Source of the DNA: a virus
DNA length: 64,000 nt
Virus record (IMG/VR): IMGVR_UViG_3300042291_000666
Coordinates: 1-64,000 of that record
Reading direction: 5' to 3' (one strand)
In this document: in pieces, positions 31,927 through 39,877 of the stretch
Numbering within the stretch: the stretch's first letter is position 1
How the letters are laid out: every line of letters starts with the position of its first letter
Position numbers and translations under genes: made by a program
Notes under the pieces: model-generated
Seen by the model: the letters and a program-made list of their open reading frames with translations, nothing else
Database searches by the model: none
Told to the model about the DNA's origin: nothing

Positions 31927-32601
31927 TTACCAATTAATCAAAGATTTATCTTGTTTTTTTAGTTCTAAATTTGCTTTATTAAACACATCATTGTGGTCCC
32001 ATTCTCCACCTTTATATGCAGCTGATGCTGGGTGTGAACATTTAAGTATTTTACAATCAGGTAGTAAGGTTTCCCACTCTTCAGCTTTTTTACCCATCAA
32101 TATAAATACTGTATCTTTTTTGTGTTTGTTGATATTACCAAATATGTAATTTGTAAATGGTTTCCACAAATTATAGTGTGAACCAATCTTATTAACTTCA
32201 ACAGTAAATGCTGTATTAATAAGTAATACTCCTTGATTAGCCCAAAATCTTAGATCTGTATGATCTGTACCTATAGCTTTATTAATATACTGCAAAGACT
32301 TTTCAGCTTTACCTTTTTTTGAGCAACTAAATGCTAAACCATCTGCTGATCCTAATTGAGGATAAGGATCTTGTCCCACTATGACAACTTTAAGGTTATC
32401 ATATGTGCACTCTTTGAATGCATTAAATACATCTTTGAATGGCGGAGTAAATCTTAGACCATTAGTTACAGCTGTTTCTAAAAAGCTGAATACATCATCA
32501 AATGACTTGCTATCTACAAAAGGATTAAGTATTGCATCCCATCCAGATATCTCTGAATCAGATTTTATTTGGTTTTTAAATTTATTTATATTTGGTTCCA
32601 T
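31927..32601 (-). CDS. ung: Uracil-DNA glycosylase
   Basis: 224 residues from the ATG at 32599-32601; upstream in-frame starts run into the divergent gene. Family 1 UDG signatures: water-activating motif G76-QDPYP81 with D78, LLINTAFTV (about 126-134) and the intercalation loop H190-P-A-S-A where most UDGs have H-P-S-P. It removes uracil from DNA. Divergent to 32647-33069 with a 45-nt shared gap. Confidence 0.93.
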   Translation of the reverse strand: MEPNINKFKNQIKSDSEISGWDAILNPFVDSKSFDDVFSFLETAVTNGLRFTPPFKDVFNAFKECTYDNLKVVIVGQDPYPQLGSADGLAFSCSKKGKAEKSLQYINKAIGTDHTDLRFWANQGVLLINTAFTVEVNKIGSHYNLWKPFTNYIFGNINKHKKDTVFILMGKKAEEWETLLPDCKILKCSHPASAAYKGGEWDHNDVFNKANLELKKQDKSLINW

Positions 32602-32619
32602 TTTTATTATTTTATATTG

Positions 32620-32627
32620 TATATTTG
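32620..32627 (+). promoter_or_regulatory. Bacteroidota-type -7 element
   Basis: TATATTTG matches the TANNTTTG consensus and lies 19 nt before the start at 32647. A TTTG at 32591-32594 is a possible -33 element with a somewhat long spacer. Confidence 0.45.
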
Positions 32628-32646
32628 TCAATAAATACATTTTAAT

Positions 32647-33069
32647 ATGAGTGAAGAACAAAAATTACAAACAGTTGATACATACAACCCTAATGATATT
32701 ATTAAAGGTATTGAAGTATCAACAGCCTATATTCAAGGGCTTCAAAGAATGTTAACAGCAATGTTTTTGAATTATTCAGAAGGTACTGAAAAATTACCTG
32801 ATTTGTTTAAAACATTTGAACAAAATCTTGGTAAAAAACAAGAAGATAAAACCAGCTTAAATCTTAATGCAGAACAAGCTGATATCTACACTTTGTTTTC
32901 ACTTCTTCAGTTATTTAAATACCATGCAAATGCGCAAGGTTTAGCTAAAAAAACTCAAACTTCAGCTACTATTGAAGAATTAAAAGAAATTGCAACAATG
33001 ATGTCTAAACAAGAAGATGTAAGTGAAAAGTTAAAAGAACTTCAATCTAAAATGAAAATTATAGATTAA
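32647..33069 (+). CDS. Hypothetical protein, lone plus-strand gene in the replication block
   Basis: 140 residues, alpha-helical and charged, with SLNLNAEQADIYTLFSLLQL and a terminal coiled coil (EKLKELQSKMKIID). It is the only plus-strand gene between 9.85 and 44.8 kb, with its own promoter-like element, and it runs head-on into the gene ending at 33070. Not recognised. Separate orientation suggests separate timing. Confidence 0.75.
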   Translation: MSEEQKLQTVDTYNPNDIIKGIEVSTAYIQGLQRMLTAMFLNYSEGTEKLPDLFKTFEQNLGKKQEDKTSLNLNAEQADIYTLFSLLQLFKYHANAQGLAKKTQTSATIEELKEIATMMSKQEDVSEKLKELQSKMKIID

Positions 33070-33453
33070 TTATCTTAATTGCATTCCACTAAAATCTCCA
33101 ATTTCTATACAGGCTTGAATAGCTAAGTTTAGCTCATCTTTGTCACACTGACCAAAAGACTTGCAGTACTCTTCTTTATTTTTTGTAAAGCAGAGTCCTG
33201 CTTTTCTTTTTACTGCTAGTTTAGCTTCTTCAAATGTGTATCCTATTTCTTGAGCTATTTCTCTAATCATTGCATGTAGTCTGGCCAACTGAGGATTACT
33301 TCCTTTATCACCACTCACGCCAATAAATATTTCTAATTTAGCTCCATCAGGTAAATCATTCAAAAACTTTTGAAACTTATTACCTACAGCTTTGATTGGA
33401 AAATCCAATGCACCATCTTTAATAGTGCACTGGACAAATAAACTATCTTTCAT
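33070..33453 (-). CDS. Conserved phage protein, possibly recombination-related
   Basis: 127 residues. ARLHAMIREIAQEIGYTFEE followed by K-R-K-A-G-L-C resembles a phage family with distant likeness to lambda NinB (Orf); this is tentative. It ends directly at the stop of the convergent plus-strand gene and overlaps the start of its tiny upstream neighbour. Confidence 0.6.
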   Translation of the reverse strand: MKDSLFVQCTIKDGALDFPIKAVGNKFQKFLNDLPDGAKLEIFIGVSGDKGSNPQLARLHAMIREIAQEIGYTFEEAKLAVKRKAGLCFTKNKEEYCKSFGQCDKDELNLAIQACIEIGDFSGMQLR

Positions 33454-33524
33454 CTTAATATCATTGTTAATGAATAACCCTCTTGTTCATCTCCAGGGTC
33501 TGATACTATAATTACTGTTTCCAT
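33450..33524 (-). CDS. 24-residue peptide (tentative)
   Basis: ATG overlapping the stop of the upstream gene (TAATG) and a stop overlapping the downstream start (ATGA). METVIIVSDPGDEQEGYSLT. The double coupling supports translation, but a peptide this short may simply keep ribosomes moving between the two genes. Confidence 0.4.
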   Translation of the reverse strand: METVIIVSDPGDEQEGYSLTMILR

Positions 33525-33757
33525 TACTTAAACCTTAAAGCTGATCCAACATAAATAAACTCTTGTGCGCATGCTTCACAAACAGCTTCTGTTTCATTTC
33601 TGTGAAGTGTTTTGTTAAGACAATTAGGACAAGGTGTATCTTCTAAATAACTAAACTCCTCACATGATTGTTTAGCTAATTCTTGTATATGAGCATCATG
33701 ATCTCCATTGAAATCTTGCTCTATTGTTTCCATATAAACTTCTTTCATTCTTCCCAT
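33524..33757 (-). CDS. Zinc-ribbon protein
   Basis: 77 residues: acidic helical N-terminus, then CPNC at about 43-46 and CEAC near 59-62, a classic four-cysteine ribbon. Probably nucleic-acid or protein binding. A possible second start is the internal Met at residue 4. Confidence 0.65.
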   Translation of the reverse strand: MGRMKEVYMETIEQDFNGDHDAHIQELAKQSCEEFSYLEDTPCPNCLNKTLHRNETEAVCEACAQEFIYVGSALRFK

Positions 33758-33769
33758 AATATTATTTTT

Positions 33770-34015
33770 TTAAACGTACATTTCATGTTCATCATGAACC
33801 TCTATAACTTTTTCATCTAATGGTACAAACCTTTCAGCTCTATAACCAATCCAATGTAAACCAAACTGAGTACGGCCTTCATTAACAACACCTTTAATGA
33901 TATAGACTTTTTGTTCCATACCATTAACGTATTGTTGAATTACTTCATACTCTGTACCTTCTTTAACTGATGCTCCTTGAGGAAGCTTTGTATCATCTAT
34001 GCAAACTACTTTCAT
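33770..34015 (-). CDS. Conserved small phage protein
   Basis: 81 residues beginning MKVVCIDDTKLPQGASVKEG with E-Y-E-V-I-Q and ending with Y-R-A-E-R-F-V-P-L. I recall this V-x-C-I-D-D start with a C-terminal R-F motif as frequent in Bacteroidota phages; the fold is likely a small beta barrel. Function unknown. Confidence 0.65.
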   Translation of the reverse strand: MKVVCIDDTKLPQGASVKEGTEYEVIQQYVNGMEQKVYIIKGVVNEGRTQFGLHWIGYRAERFVPLDEKVIEVHDEHEMYV

Positions 34016-34025
34016 AATAAATTAT

Positions 34026-34211
34026 TTAAAAGCTATTTTCTGTATGTACATCCCAATCCTCATCTTCATCATCTTCTGAATAAACATTGCCGGTGCCCTG
34101 GCAATCATCACACATTATTTCCTTGTAACAACCACCACAACATTCATTGCTATGATCATGACAATTCATTACTGTAATTGTACCGTCTCCATCACAATTT
34201 GAGCATTTCAT
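34026..34211 (-). CDS. DnaJ-type zinc-finger protein
   Basis: 61 residues: CSNCDGDG and CDDCQGTG are two C-x-x-C-x-G-x-G repeats like the DnaJ cysteine-rich domain, with further Cys and His between and an acidic tail. It could act as a chaperone-like adaptor or a plain zinc protein. The start overlaps the SF2 helicase stop by 4 nt. Confidence 0.65.
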   Translation of the reverse strand: MKCSNCDGDGTITVMNCHDHSNECCGGCYKEIMCDDCQGTGNVYSEDDEDEDWDVHTENSF

Positions 34212-35305
34212 TTACTTAAAGGATTATAGTATTTAATTTTTTTAGGATCAAAATCTCTTAAAGCTGTTTGTACCCATAATTCATCTTGAGTATCTTTATA
34301 ACATAAGATATGGCATGTTGCTTTTTCAGTTGGATTAAGACGTAATAGTCTTCCAATTCTTTGAGCACTTTTTCTTTCATTACCATATGCATGCATAATA
34401 ATACCTTGTTTTAAATTAGGTATAGTAACACCTTCACTTAATTGTAATACACATGATAATCTATCAATTCTACCATCTGAGAATAGTTCTAGGTTTTCTT
34501 CATTTTTAGAGTTCCCAGAATGGTAGCTGTGTTTTGATAGTTTATCTGCTTGCTTTTGAGTATTAGCAAAAATAATACATTTAGTTCCCAAATTGGGAAG
34601 TAATGATTTTACATAATCTTCTTTAGTTGTGTATTCCATTAAAGCTCTCATTCTCATGATTGCTGCAAGTTGTTTAGCTTTCATTGATTGAGCTTCTCCA
34701 CATCTTCCAGTAACATAATCATAATCTTTTCTTTCTGAAGTCCACCAAAAACCTCCTTGTTTTTTGGTTTTTTTTAATGTCAATAACTTTGACAGTTCTA
34801 ATTCATGTACTACTATCTGATAATCATTTAGTATTTTTGAGTCAGTTGCTTCATCAATGGTAAAAGTATATTTAATTGGACAGTACTTGCTTACCATTTT
34901 TCCTTTTTCAGAATCATTGTATTTGGGTGGTGTACCAGTTAAACCTAAGATTTTACCTTTAAAGTTTGAAAGAAATTCAGAATGTGTTTCTAATAAATTG
35001 TGACACTCATCTAAGTATACAATATCATAGTCATTAGGATTTTGTTTTCCTATTGAAAGATATGTGGTAAATGATAAATGATCTGCAAGTTTTTCTATAT
35101 CAAGCTTCTTAAGTTCTGCTAACCAAGAATCTTTAATAGATAACTTTGGTATAACTACCAATGCTTTTATAAAAGGGTTGTAATTTTTTTGGAAATGCTG
35201 AATTGCAATTCTGGTTTTACCTACACCCATACTAATGGCCAAGCCACATCTTTTGTGATTTAATGCAATTTTTAATGCATCTTCCTGTACTGACTGTCTA
35301 CTCAT
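34208..35305 (-). CDS. SF2 helicase (DECH-box)
   Basis: 365 residues. Motif I M26-GVGKT31, motif II D99-ECH102, motif III TGTPP (123-127), and motif VI SAQRIGRLLRL near the C-terminus. Compact phage helicase of the type found in many Bacteroidota phages, probably acting in recombination, origin melting or repair. Overlaps neighbours on both sides (4 and 8 nt). Confidence 0.85.
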   Translation of the reverse strand: MSRQSVQEDALKIALNHKRCGLAISMGVGKTRIAIQHFQKNYNPFIKALVVIPKLSIKDSWLAELKKLDIEKLADHLSFTTYLSIGKQNPNDYDIVYLDECHNLLETHSEFLSNFKGKILGLTGTPPKYNDSEKGKMVSKYCPIKYTFTIDEATDSKILNDYQIVVHELELSKLLTLKKTKKQGGFWWTSERKDYDYVTGRCGEAQSMKAKQLAAIMRMRALMEYTTKEDYVKSLLPNLGTKCIIFANTQKQADKLSKHSYHSGNSKNEENLELFSDGRIDRLSCVLQLSEGVTIPNLKQGIIMHAYGNERKSAQRIGRLLRLNPTEKATCHILCYKDTQDELWVQTALRDFDPKKIKYYNPLSK

Positions 35306-35729
35306 TGGATTGTTTTATATCTGATAATATTGTATCCAGTGAATGCTTTACATTACTTAAGATTTCATCTTCAATACTTTTGAATTTCTTGTATAATTTG
35401 GTATCAAAGTTTTTCTTTAAGTTATAAAACTTTTTACCTGATACATTTACATCATAAGCATATACATGATTAACAAGTTGGATTCTATCTTCTGTAATAA
35501 CTATAAAATAGTCATTGTACTTAATATATCTTTTGTCTGTTATTGGACATAAAGATAATTCTGAATTTGAATTTTTAAGTACATATGTTGCTATAGATAA
35601 TGCTTTCAATTGATTTACTGATAGCTCTATATCTTTCATGTCTGTACTAACAAAATTCTTTTTATACCATAAGTATTTCTTTAACAATAAACGTTTAAGT
35701 TTGTGCTTTGCGGATTTAAATAATTTCAT
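35298..35729 (-). CDS. Hypothetical protein
   Basis: 143 residues. Basic N-terminus (KHKLKRLLLKKYLWYKKN), strand-rich middle, helical C-terminus (LSDIKQSNE). Overlaps the helicase start by 8 nt, so probably a helicase-associated gene. Not recognised. Confidence 0.6.
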   Translation of the reverse strand: MKLFKSAKHKLKRLLLKKYLWYKKNFVSTDMKDIELSVNQLKALSIATYVLKNSNSELSLCPITDKRYIKYNDYFIVITEDRIQLVNHVYAYDVNVSGKKFYNLKKNFDTKLYKKFKSIEDEILSNVKHSLDTILSDIKQSNE

Positions 35730-35752
35730 AAGTTTAAATTTTTGTTATTTGT

Positions 35753-36001
35753 TTAAAGTTTTTGAATAAGCTCAATTAACTTATTAATAATTATACCTCT
35801 ATCAATTTCATCTTCTATGATAGGTACACATTTTTGTTCTTCACTGAACATGCCTGCATCTTTATCATATACATAAGCTTCTAAAACAAGCTTAAGAATT
35901 TCAATCTTTGATATAATTATTTCATTGTCAAGTCTCTTATTTTCTTTTTCTAAGGCTTCTTTTTCAATAGTAGCTTTAGTTTTTTCAGAATGTTTTTCCA
36001 T
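35753..36001 (-). CDS. Small coiled-coil protein
   Basis: 82 residues, a charged coil (ATIEKEALEKENKRLDNEII) over the first half. It follows a gap with two near-identical repeats (36041-36093) that may be its promoter or operator. Not recognised. Confidence 0.6.
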   Translation of the reverse strand: MEKHSEKTKATIEKEALEKENKRLDNEIIISKIEILKLVLEAYVYDKDAGMFSEEQKCVPIIEDEIDRGIIINKLIELIQKL

Positions 36002-36040
36002 AATTAAAGTTTTATTGTTGAGGTAAATATACGTGAATCA

Positions 36041-36093
36041 AACCATTTTTCACAAAAAAGTGTGATTTGCACCCATTTTTCACCAAAAAAACC
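36041..36093. repeat. Tandem near-repeats upstream of a small gene
   Basis: AACCATTTTTCACAAAAAAG (36041-36060) and ACCCATTTTTCACCAAAAAA (36071-36090) share most positions and are spaced 30 nt apart. On the minus strand they lie 40-90 nt upstream of the gene starting at 36001, and a TATATTTA (near -7 consensus) lies just downstream at about 36025-36032. Candidate operator pair. Confidence 0.45.
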
Positions 36094-36215
36094 TATTTTT
36101 CCTGAGAATCCTCAATTACTAAGTATTTTGTACCATCTTCTGTTTTTCTAACCTTGCCTACTAGCATAAGTTCTTTTACAGTTTCAGGATCCAATATATC
36201 AAAGGTTTGTTTCAT
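36093..36215 (-). CDS. 40-residue hypothetical protein
   Basis: ATG at 36213-36215, TAG stop. MKQTFDILDPETVKELMLVG followed by KVRKTEDGTKYLVIEDSQEK is a compact alpha/beta design with clear coding character. Not recognised. It ends at the repeats upstream of the next gene. Confidence 0.55.
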   Translation of the reverse strand: MKQTFDILDPETVKELMLVGKVRKTEDGTKYLVIEDSQEK

Positions 36216-36226
36216 ATATATGATTA

Positions 36227-36529
36227 TCATAAATCAAATAGAATTACCAGGCCAGCAGCACCAATACCTGCCAAAAAGTAAACAAAATTGTTTACCCATT
36301 GAGGATACCATACTGTTGTTGGCTCTGTATCAATATGAATAAGAAAGCTAATCTTTTGTTTTACTGTAGGATAAGTTTCAATTAACCATAAAGTTAAAGG
36401 ATCTTGTTCTGAGCTATCAATATGAAACTCAGCATAAGTGTGTAATTTATGACCAACAAATACATCATTCTTTTGTAAGTGTTCAGGTATTTCTGACAAC
36501 TTAATTACTGATCTTGTTATTTTTTTCAT
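36227..36529 (-). CDS. Tail-anchored membrane protein
   Basis: 100 residues: soluble N-terminal part and one C-terminal transmembrane segment (about 80-99, FVYFLAGIGAAGLVILF). Not recognised. Three nt downstream of the metallophosphoesterase gene. Confidence 0.65.
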   Translation of the reverse strand: MKKITRSVIKLSEIPEHLQKNDVFVGHKLHTYAEFHIDSSEQDPLTLWLIETYPTVKQKISFLIHIDTEPTTVWYPQWVNNFVYFLAGIGAAGLVILFDL

Positions 36530-36532
36530 ATC

Positions 36533-37072
36533 TTATTTGTTTTTAAATTGTTCTAAATCTTCTATACTCAATGGTCTGTAACCAATAAGGTGAGCATCTA
36601 CATTAAAATACTTATGTACTGTACGTGCTAGTTTACTGTCTTTATCAAGATAGCTGTCATGTACAATAACTTCTTCAAGTTTATTTTCATGATGTATATG
36701 CGCGTGTATGTTTCCTCTATAGAAATGTACTTCATTAGGATGAATAGGTACGTGGGTTAAAATATAACCTTTGTAATCTACTGCACCAGCTACACCATCT
36801 ACATACAATAACAATTCTTTTATGTCTTGATGTCTGTCATGGTTTCCTAATACAACAATCTTTCTACCATTTAACTGGTCAAACTTAAAGTAATGTAAGG
36901 ATTTCTCCATAGTAACATCACCAATAATATAGGTTGTATCTCTTTTGCTTACAACTTTGTTCCATTCTTGAATAAGAAAAGCATCATGCTCTTCTTCATC
37001 AGTCCATCCTCTATGAATAGCCATATTTTTATGTCCCATATGGAGACAACCAATAAATCTTACTTTGCTCAT
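36533..37072 (-). CDS. Calcineurin-like metallophosphoesterase
   Basis: 179 residues. Metal-site motifs: G-C-L-H11 (the usual Asp of D-x-H is Cys9), G-D52, G-N77-H-D79, T-H-V-P and N-I-H-A-H-I-H. Short phage phosphoesterases of this kind hydrolyse phosphodiesters, cyclic nucleotides or 3' phosphates; the substrate here is unknown. First gene after the tRNA region. Confidence 0.8.
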   Translation of the reverse strand: MSKVRFIGCLHMGHKNMAIHRGWTDEEEHDAFLIQEWNKVVSKRDTTYIIGDVTMEKSLHYFKFDQLNGRKIVVLGNHDRHQDIKELLLYVDGVAGAVDYKGYILTHVPIHPNEVHFYRGNIHAHIHHENKLEEVIVHDSYLDKDSKLARTVHKYFNVDAHLIGYRPLSIEDLEQFKNK

Positions 37073-37144
37073 GTTTTTGTTTTTAAAAGTGTCACATATG
37101 ATAGTTTATTGCATGAATTTTTAGTAAAGTTTCATGCACTTTTG

Positions 37145-37230
37145 TAGCCGGAGAGGGATTTGAACCCACACGGATATTGCTATCCAAAGGATTTTAAGTC
37201 CTTCATGTCTACCAGTTTCATCATCCGGCC
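37145..37230 (-). tRNA. tRNA-Leu (anticodon UAA)
   Basis: 86 nt cloverleaf on the minus strand. The acceptor stem GGCCGGA/TCCGGCT has one G-U pair. The D arm has AACTGGTAGA, the anticodon stem AAGGA/TCCTT holds loop CTTAAAA, a long variable arm GGATA/TATCC is as in type II tRNAs, and the T loop is TTCAAAT with one mismatch in the stem. CCA is not encoded. It reads UUA, a common codon in this genome. Confidence 0.93.
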
Positions 37231-37354
37231 AAGTTGGTGTGGATTTGCTGTTGGCACCACACCATTGCAAGTATTACCTTAGCTTGCGCCACCATTCATG
37301 AACTTCAGACATCCCAATGGTTGTTATTGTACTATCTGAGTCAAATAACAGCTG
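37231..37354 (-). other. Structured spacer between the two tRNAs
   Basis: 124 nt with no gene. It holds three stems in a row: GGTGTGG/CCACACC (37235-37264), GCAAG/CTTGC (about 37268-37290) and CCATT/AATGG (about 37296-37320). It does not fold as a normal tRNA because no T arm with TTCAAAT is present. Either a small RNA, a degenerate tRNA, or processing structure. Confidence 0.4.
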
Positions 37355-37428
37355 TGATTCAATCAGGATTTGAACCTGAAACCTACGTCTTAGAAGGGCG
37401 TTGCTCTATCCAGTTGAGCTATTGAACC
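37355..37428 (-). tRNA. tRNA-Arg (anticodon UCU)
   Basis: 74 nt on the minus strand. Acceptor GGTTCAA/TTGAATC with one G-U, D arm GCTC/GAGC, anticodon loop CTTCTAA, T arm TCAGG-TTCAAAT-CCTGA. The anticodon stem has a C-A mismatch at the fourth pair. CCA is not encoded. It reads AGA, the main arginine codon in these genes. Confidence 0.9.
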
Positions 37429-37454
37429 ATCATGCAAATATAATACTTAAAACT

Positions 37455-38171
37455 TTAAGAGAATATGTTTTTTCTAATATAGTCTTGAGCATACTTTGGG
37501 TCTCCCATTGCTTTTATAGTAGCTAAATGTTTATCTAACTTTAATAAAGCTTTGGCATGGTCATATTTGCCATACTCACTAGTAAATACAGTTAAGAAGT
37601 TAAATTTAACCCATCTATCTGCAGTACCTATCTTAATAAAAAAGTCAGAAAATGCTTTACACATCTCTGATGTTTTAGAATTTGTAATTACAAACTCACC
37701 TTTTTTAATAAGTGTGGAAGTTCCTGATCTGTTTGGTTGATCCATAGCAATCATTGCAATCATTGAAGGCTCTAAATTATATAAGTTTATATACTTTAAA
37801 AGTGTCATATAATCTGTATTTACATATTTCCATGCATTTACATAATTAATTAAGTTCCAAGATTTACTTGTATTGTTTAAAGCAGCCATTTTTTCAACTA
37901 ATTCATCATCAGTGTCAATTTTCACAACTCTGTATACAATAGGTAATCCTTCTCTTTGACAAGCAGTAAACAAATGTTGTCCATCTATGATATAATTGCG
38001 TGTGATACCATCAATTAAATTTGTTTCAGCAACTATTACATCTCTGATACATCCCATATTTCTAATACTAGTAACCATTTTTTCTACATGCAATGACTGA
38101 ATTTCTCTATTCATTGGTAGAAAGTAAAATTTACTGTAATCCGTTGTTGTTTTTTGTTTTATGTGTTTCAT
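37455..38171 (-). CDS. ParB-like nuclease-domain protein
   Basis: 238 residues. N-terminal ParB/sulfiredoxin-like domain: PMNREIQSLHVEKMV, then D-V-I-V-A-E and Y-I-I-D-G-Q-H-L-F-T-A-C. The rest is helical. Phage members may act as DNA-binding or DNA-modifying proteins rather than in partition. Located between the tRNAs and a Fis-like gene, which it overlaps by 41 nt. Confidence 0.7.
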   Translation of the reverse strand: MKHIKQKTTTDYSKFYFLPMNREIQSLHVEKMVTSIRNMGCIRDVIVAETNLIDGITRNYIIDGQHLFTACQREGLPIVYRVVKIDTDDELVEKMAALNNTSKSWNLINYVNAWKYVNTDYMTLLKYINLYNLEPSMIAMIAMDQPNRSGTSTLIKKGEFVITNSKTSEMCKAFSDFFIKIGTADRWVKFNFLTVFTSEYGKYDHAKALLKLDKHLATIKAMGDPKYAQDYIRKNIFS

Positions 38172-38313
38172 CTTTAAACTCTTTTAATTTATTAATAATG
38201 TGTTTCTCTGAGCAACCCAATGCTTCAGCAGCTTCTCTTTGTGTTTTATACTTAAGTAAGGCTTTTTTGATGAGTATGTTTTTGTTCTCCTCTAAATTTA
38301 ATGTTTCACTCAT
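38131..38313 (-). CDS. Fis-type helix-turn-helix protein
   Basis: 60 residues from the ATG at 38311-38313, which follows the HNH gene stop; an ATG at 38361 would lie inside that gene. The HTH_8 pattern ALLKYKTQREAAEALGCSEK followed by HIINKLKEF is a clear DNA-binding domain. Likely a small regulator or architectural protein. Its end overlaps the ParB-like start. Confidence 0.75.
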   Translation of the reverse strand: MSETLNLEENKNILIKKALLKYKTQREAAEALGCSEKHIINKLKEFKDETHKTKNNNGLQ

Positions 38314-38323
38314 TACTTGTGAT

Positions 38324-38593
38324 TTAATGTCTGCTATCTGAAAATCCAAGTTCAATGGCATCAGCAGGATTTGTTTCTATCCAAGTATGACAATTTCTAC
38401 ATACTGGTAACCAGGTAGTTATATCTAAATGATATTTTCCTCTACCTTTTTTGTGATGAACATCTGTTGCATGCAAAGAACACTGATGGATCTTTGCATG
38501 ACAAACTGGATGTTCTGTTAGATAAACTTTGCGTATTTTAGAATACTCAGAGTTAGCCTTTGATAGTTTGGCTGATACTTTTCTGATTGTCAT
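38324..38593 (-). CDS. HNH endonuclease-like protein
   Basis: 89 residues. HNH pattern with zinc Cys: VCHAKIHQC, then DVHHKKGRG, and PVCRNCHTWIE-x-N-P. Small stand-alone HNH proteins of this form are common in phages and may nick DNA during packaging, recombination or as selfish elements. Overlaps the next gene by 41 nt. Confidence 0.8.
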   Translation of the reverse strand: MTIRKVSAKLSKANSEYSKIRKVYLTEHPVCHAKIHQCSLHATDVHHKKGRGKYHLDITTWLPVCRNCHTWIETNPADAIELGFSDSRH

Positions 38594-39182
38594 TTTCTTT
38601 TAATGTAAAGAAATTCTTTGGCAATAGGCCTTTAGACATAAATCTTAAGATTACGTCTTCATAAGTAATACCCAAATCTTTTAAGGATAGAGTGTTGTTG
38701 TAGTCTTCCAATATTTCATCTTCTGGTACTGAGATAATATACTCTGCAGTTGGTCCATGAAATGTTCTACGGAAAAAGTCATTAATTCTTTTGTTACAAA
38801 TAGTTTGTTTCCAAGCATTTATCTCTCTTTGAGATCTTCTCCATACTTTGGATATTCTTCTTTTCTTATCCCAGTGTAGAGTTTCAATTTCTTCTTTGGT
38901 ATACACATTAAGGCCGTGTAATACTCTCTTAAACAAGAAGTGTTGATAGGAATTTAACTTGTTGTAACTTAAATTGTTAATGATTGACGGTGGATGCAAT
39001 TGGTATTCTTCCAATAATCCATAATACTGATACCGTGATTCACGGAGACTGATGAGTCTTATAGATTCATCTGTCTGGAGCTGGTTTAATTGTTCTTGAG
39101 ATAGCATACATGTTTTGTTATGAGGTTTTAAGTGTGTAACGTGATTTATATAAATAGAAAAGGCTAAGGCACATGTAGCCAT
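38553..39182 (-). CDS. Hypothetical basic protein
   Basis: 209 residues; an internal ATG at 39105-39107 (MLSQEQLNQL) is an alternative start and gives a more typical N-terminus. Basic central part (WDKKRRISKVWRRSQREINA) suggests nucleic-acid contact. Not recognised. Directly upstream of the HNH and Fis-like genes. Confidence 0.65.
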   Translation of the reverse strand: MATCALAFSIYINHVTHLKPHNKTCMLSQEQLNQLQTDESIRLISLRESRYQYYGLLEEYQLHPPSIINNLSYNKLNSYQHFLFKRVLHGLNVYTKEEIETLHWDKKRRISKVWRRSQREINAWKQTICNKRINDFFRRTFHGPTAEYIISVPEDEILEDYNNTLSLKDLGITYEDVILRFMSKGLLPKNFFTLKENDNQKSISQTIKG

Positions 39183-39232
39183 TATTTAATTTCCTCTGAT
39201 GGAAAACCTTTTATATTATATTGGGAGTTTAA

Positions 39233-39826
39233 TTAAAGTTCAAAAGTATCTTCTTCTACAAGATCTAACTCTTCAACTTCATTAGTAGTTTCAATGTCAT
39301 CAAATGATGGAGCAACTACTTCTTCTTCTTTAACATTGATACCAAATGCTTCTGCAGATGTTGCTTTATCAACTTTAACTGAAGACTTTGCTAAATTGAA
39401 AGATGATCCTCCATTAGCTTCTTTGATATCTTGACCATTAGTATGAGCAACTAACACATCTTCTGCAGTGATATCACTTACATAGAATGTTTTCCTATAG
39501 ATAGGTTGACCATCTTGACAACATACAATACCAGTTTCACCGGCATATTTGTAATCTCTTTCTGGATCTGTGTTGTTAAAAGGCTCTAATGATTCTTTGA
39601 TTACAATTTTACCAGGTAATGATTTAACATTTTCAAGACCTAAGCTTTGTAAATCTTCTAACTTACCATGTAACAATGTACTTAATACGGATTTCTTAAC
39701 CCAACCTGTGTTACCAAAGGTTACTCTTTCTTGTTGTAATCTTACGTGACCAAATTCTGAGTTTGTGCTTGATTGACGGATAACATTACCCATGTCATCA
39801 GCAATGATGTTTACTTTACTTTGCAT
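39233..39826 (-). CDS. Conserved phage protein with acidic tail (SSB-like?)
   Basis: 197 residues. FGHVRLQQERVTFGNTGWVK, LHGKLEDLQSLGL, LPGKIVIKESLEPFN and AGETGIVC-x-x-D-G-Q-P-I-Y-R-K form a pattern I associate with conserved crAss-like and gut phage proteins. The C-terminal 30 residues are acidic and end EEDTFEL, similar to the tip of SSB proteins. It may bind ssDNA; not proven. Own leader of about 50 nt. Confidence 0.65.
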   Translation of the reverse strand: MQSKVNIIADDMGNVIRQSSTNSEFGHVRLQQERVTFGNTGWVKKSVLSTLLHGKLEDLQSLGLENVKSLPGKIVIKESLEPFNNTDPERDYKYAGETGIVCCQDGQPIYRKTFYVSDITAEDVLVAHTNGQDIKEANGGSSFNLAKSSVKVDKATSAEAFGINVKEEEVVAPSFDDIETTNEVEELDLVEEDTFEL

Positions 39827-39877
39827 TTCTTTTTGATTTTAAATTGTGAATAATAAATGATTTAATGTATCTAAGGA

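Noticed and set aside
37231-37354. A third tRNA
   Set aside because: No T arm with TTCAAAT-type loop and no 7-bp acceptor stem could be built.
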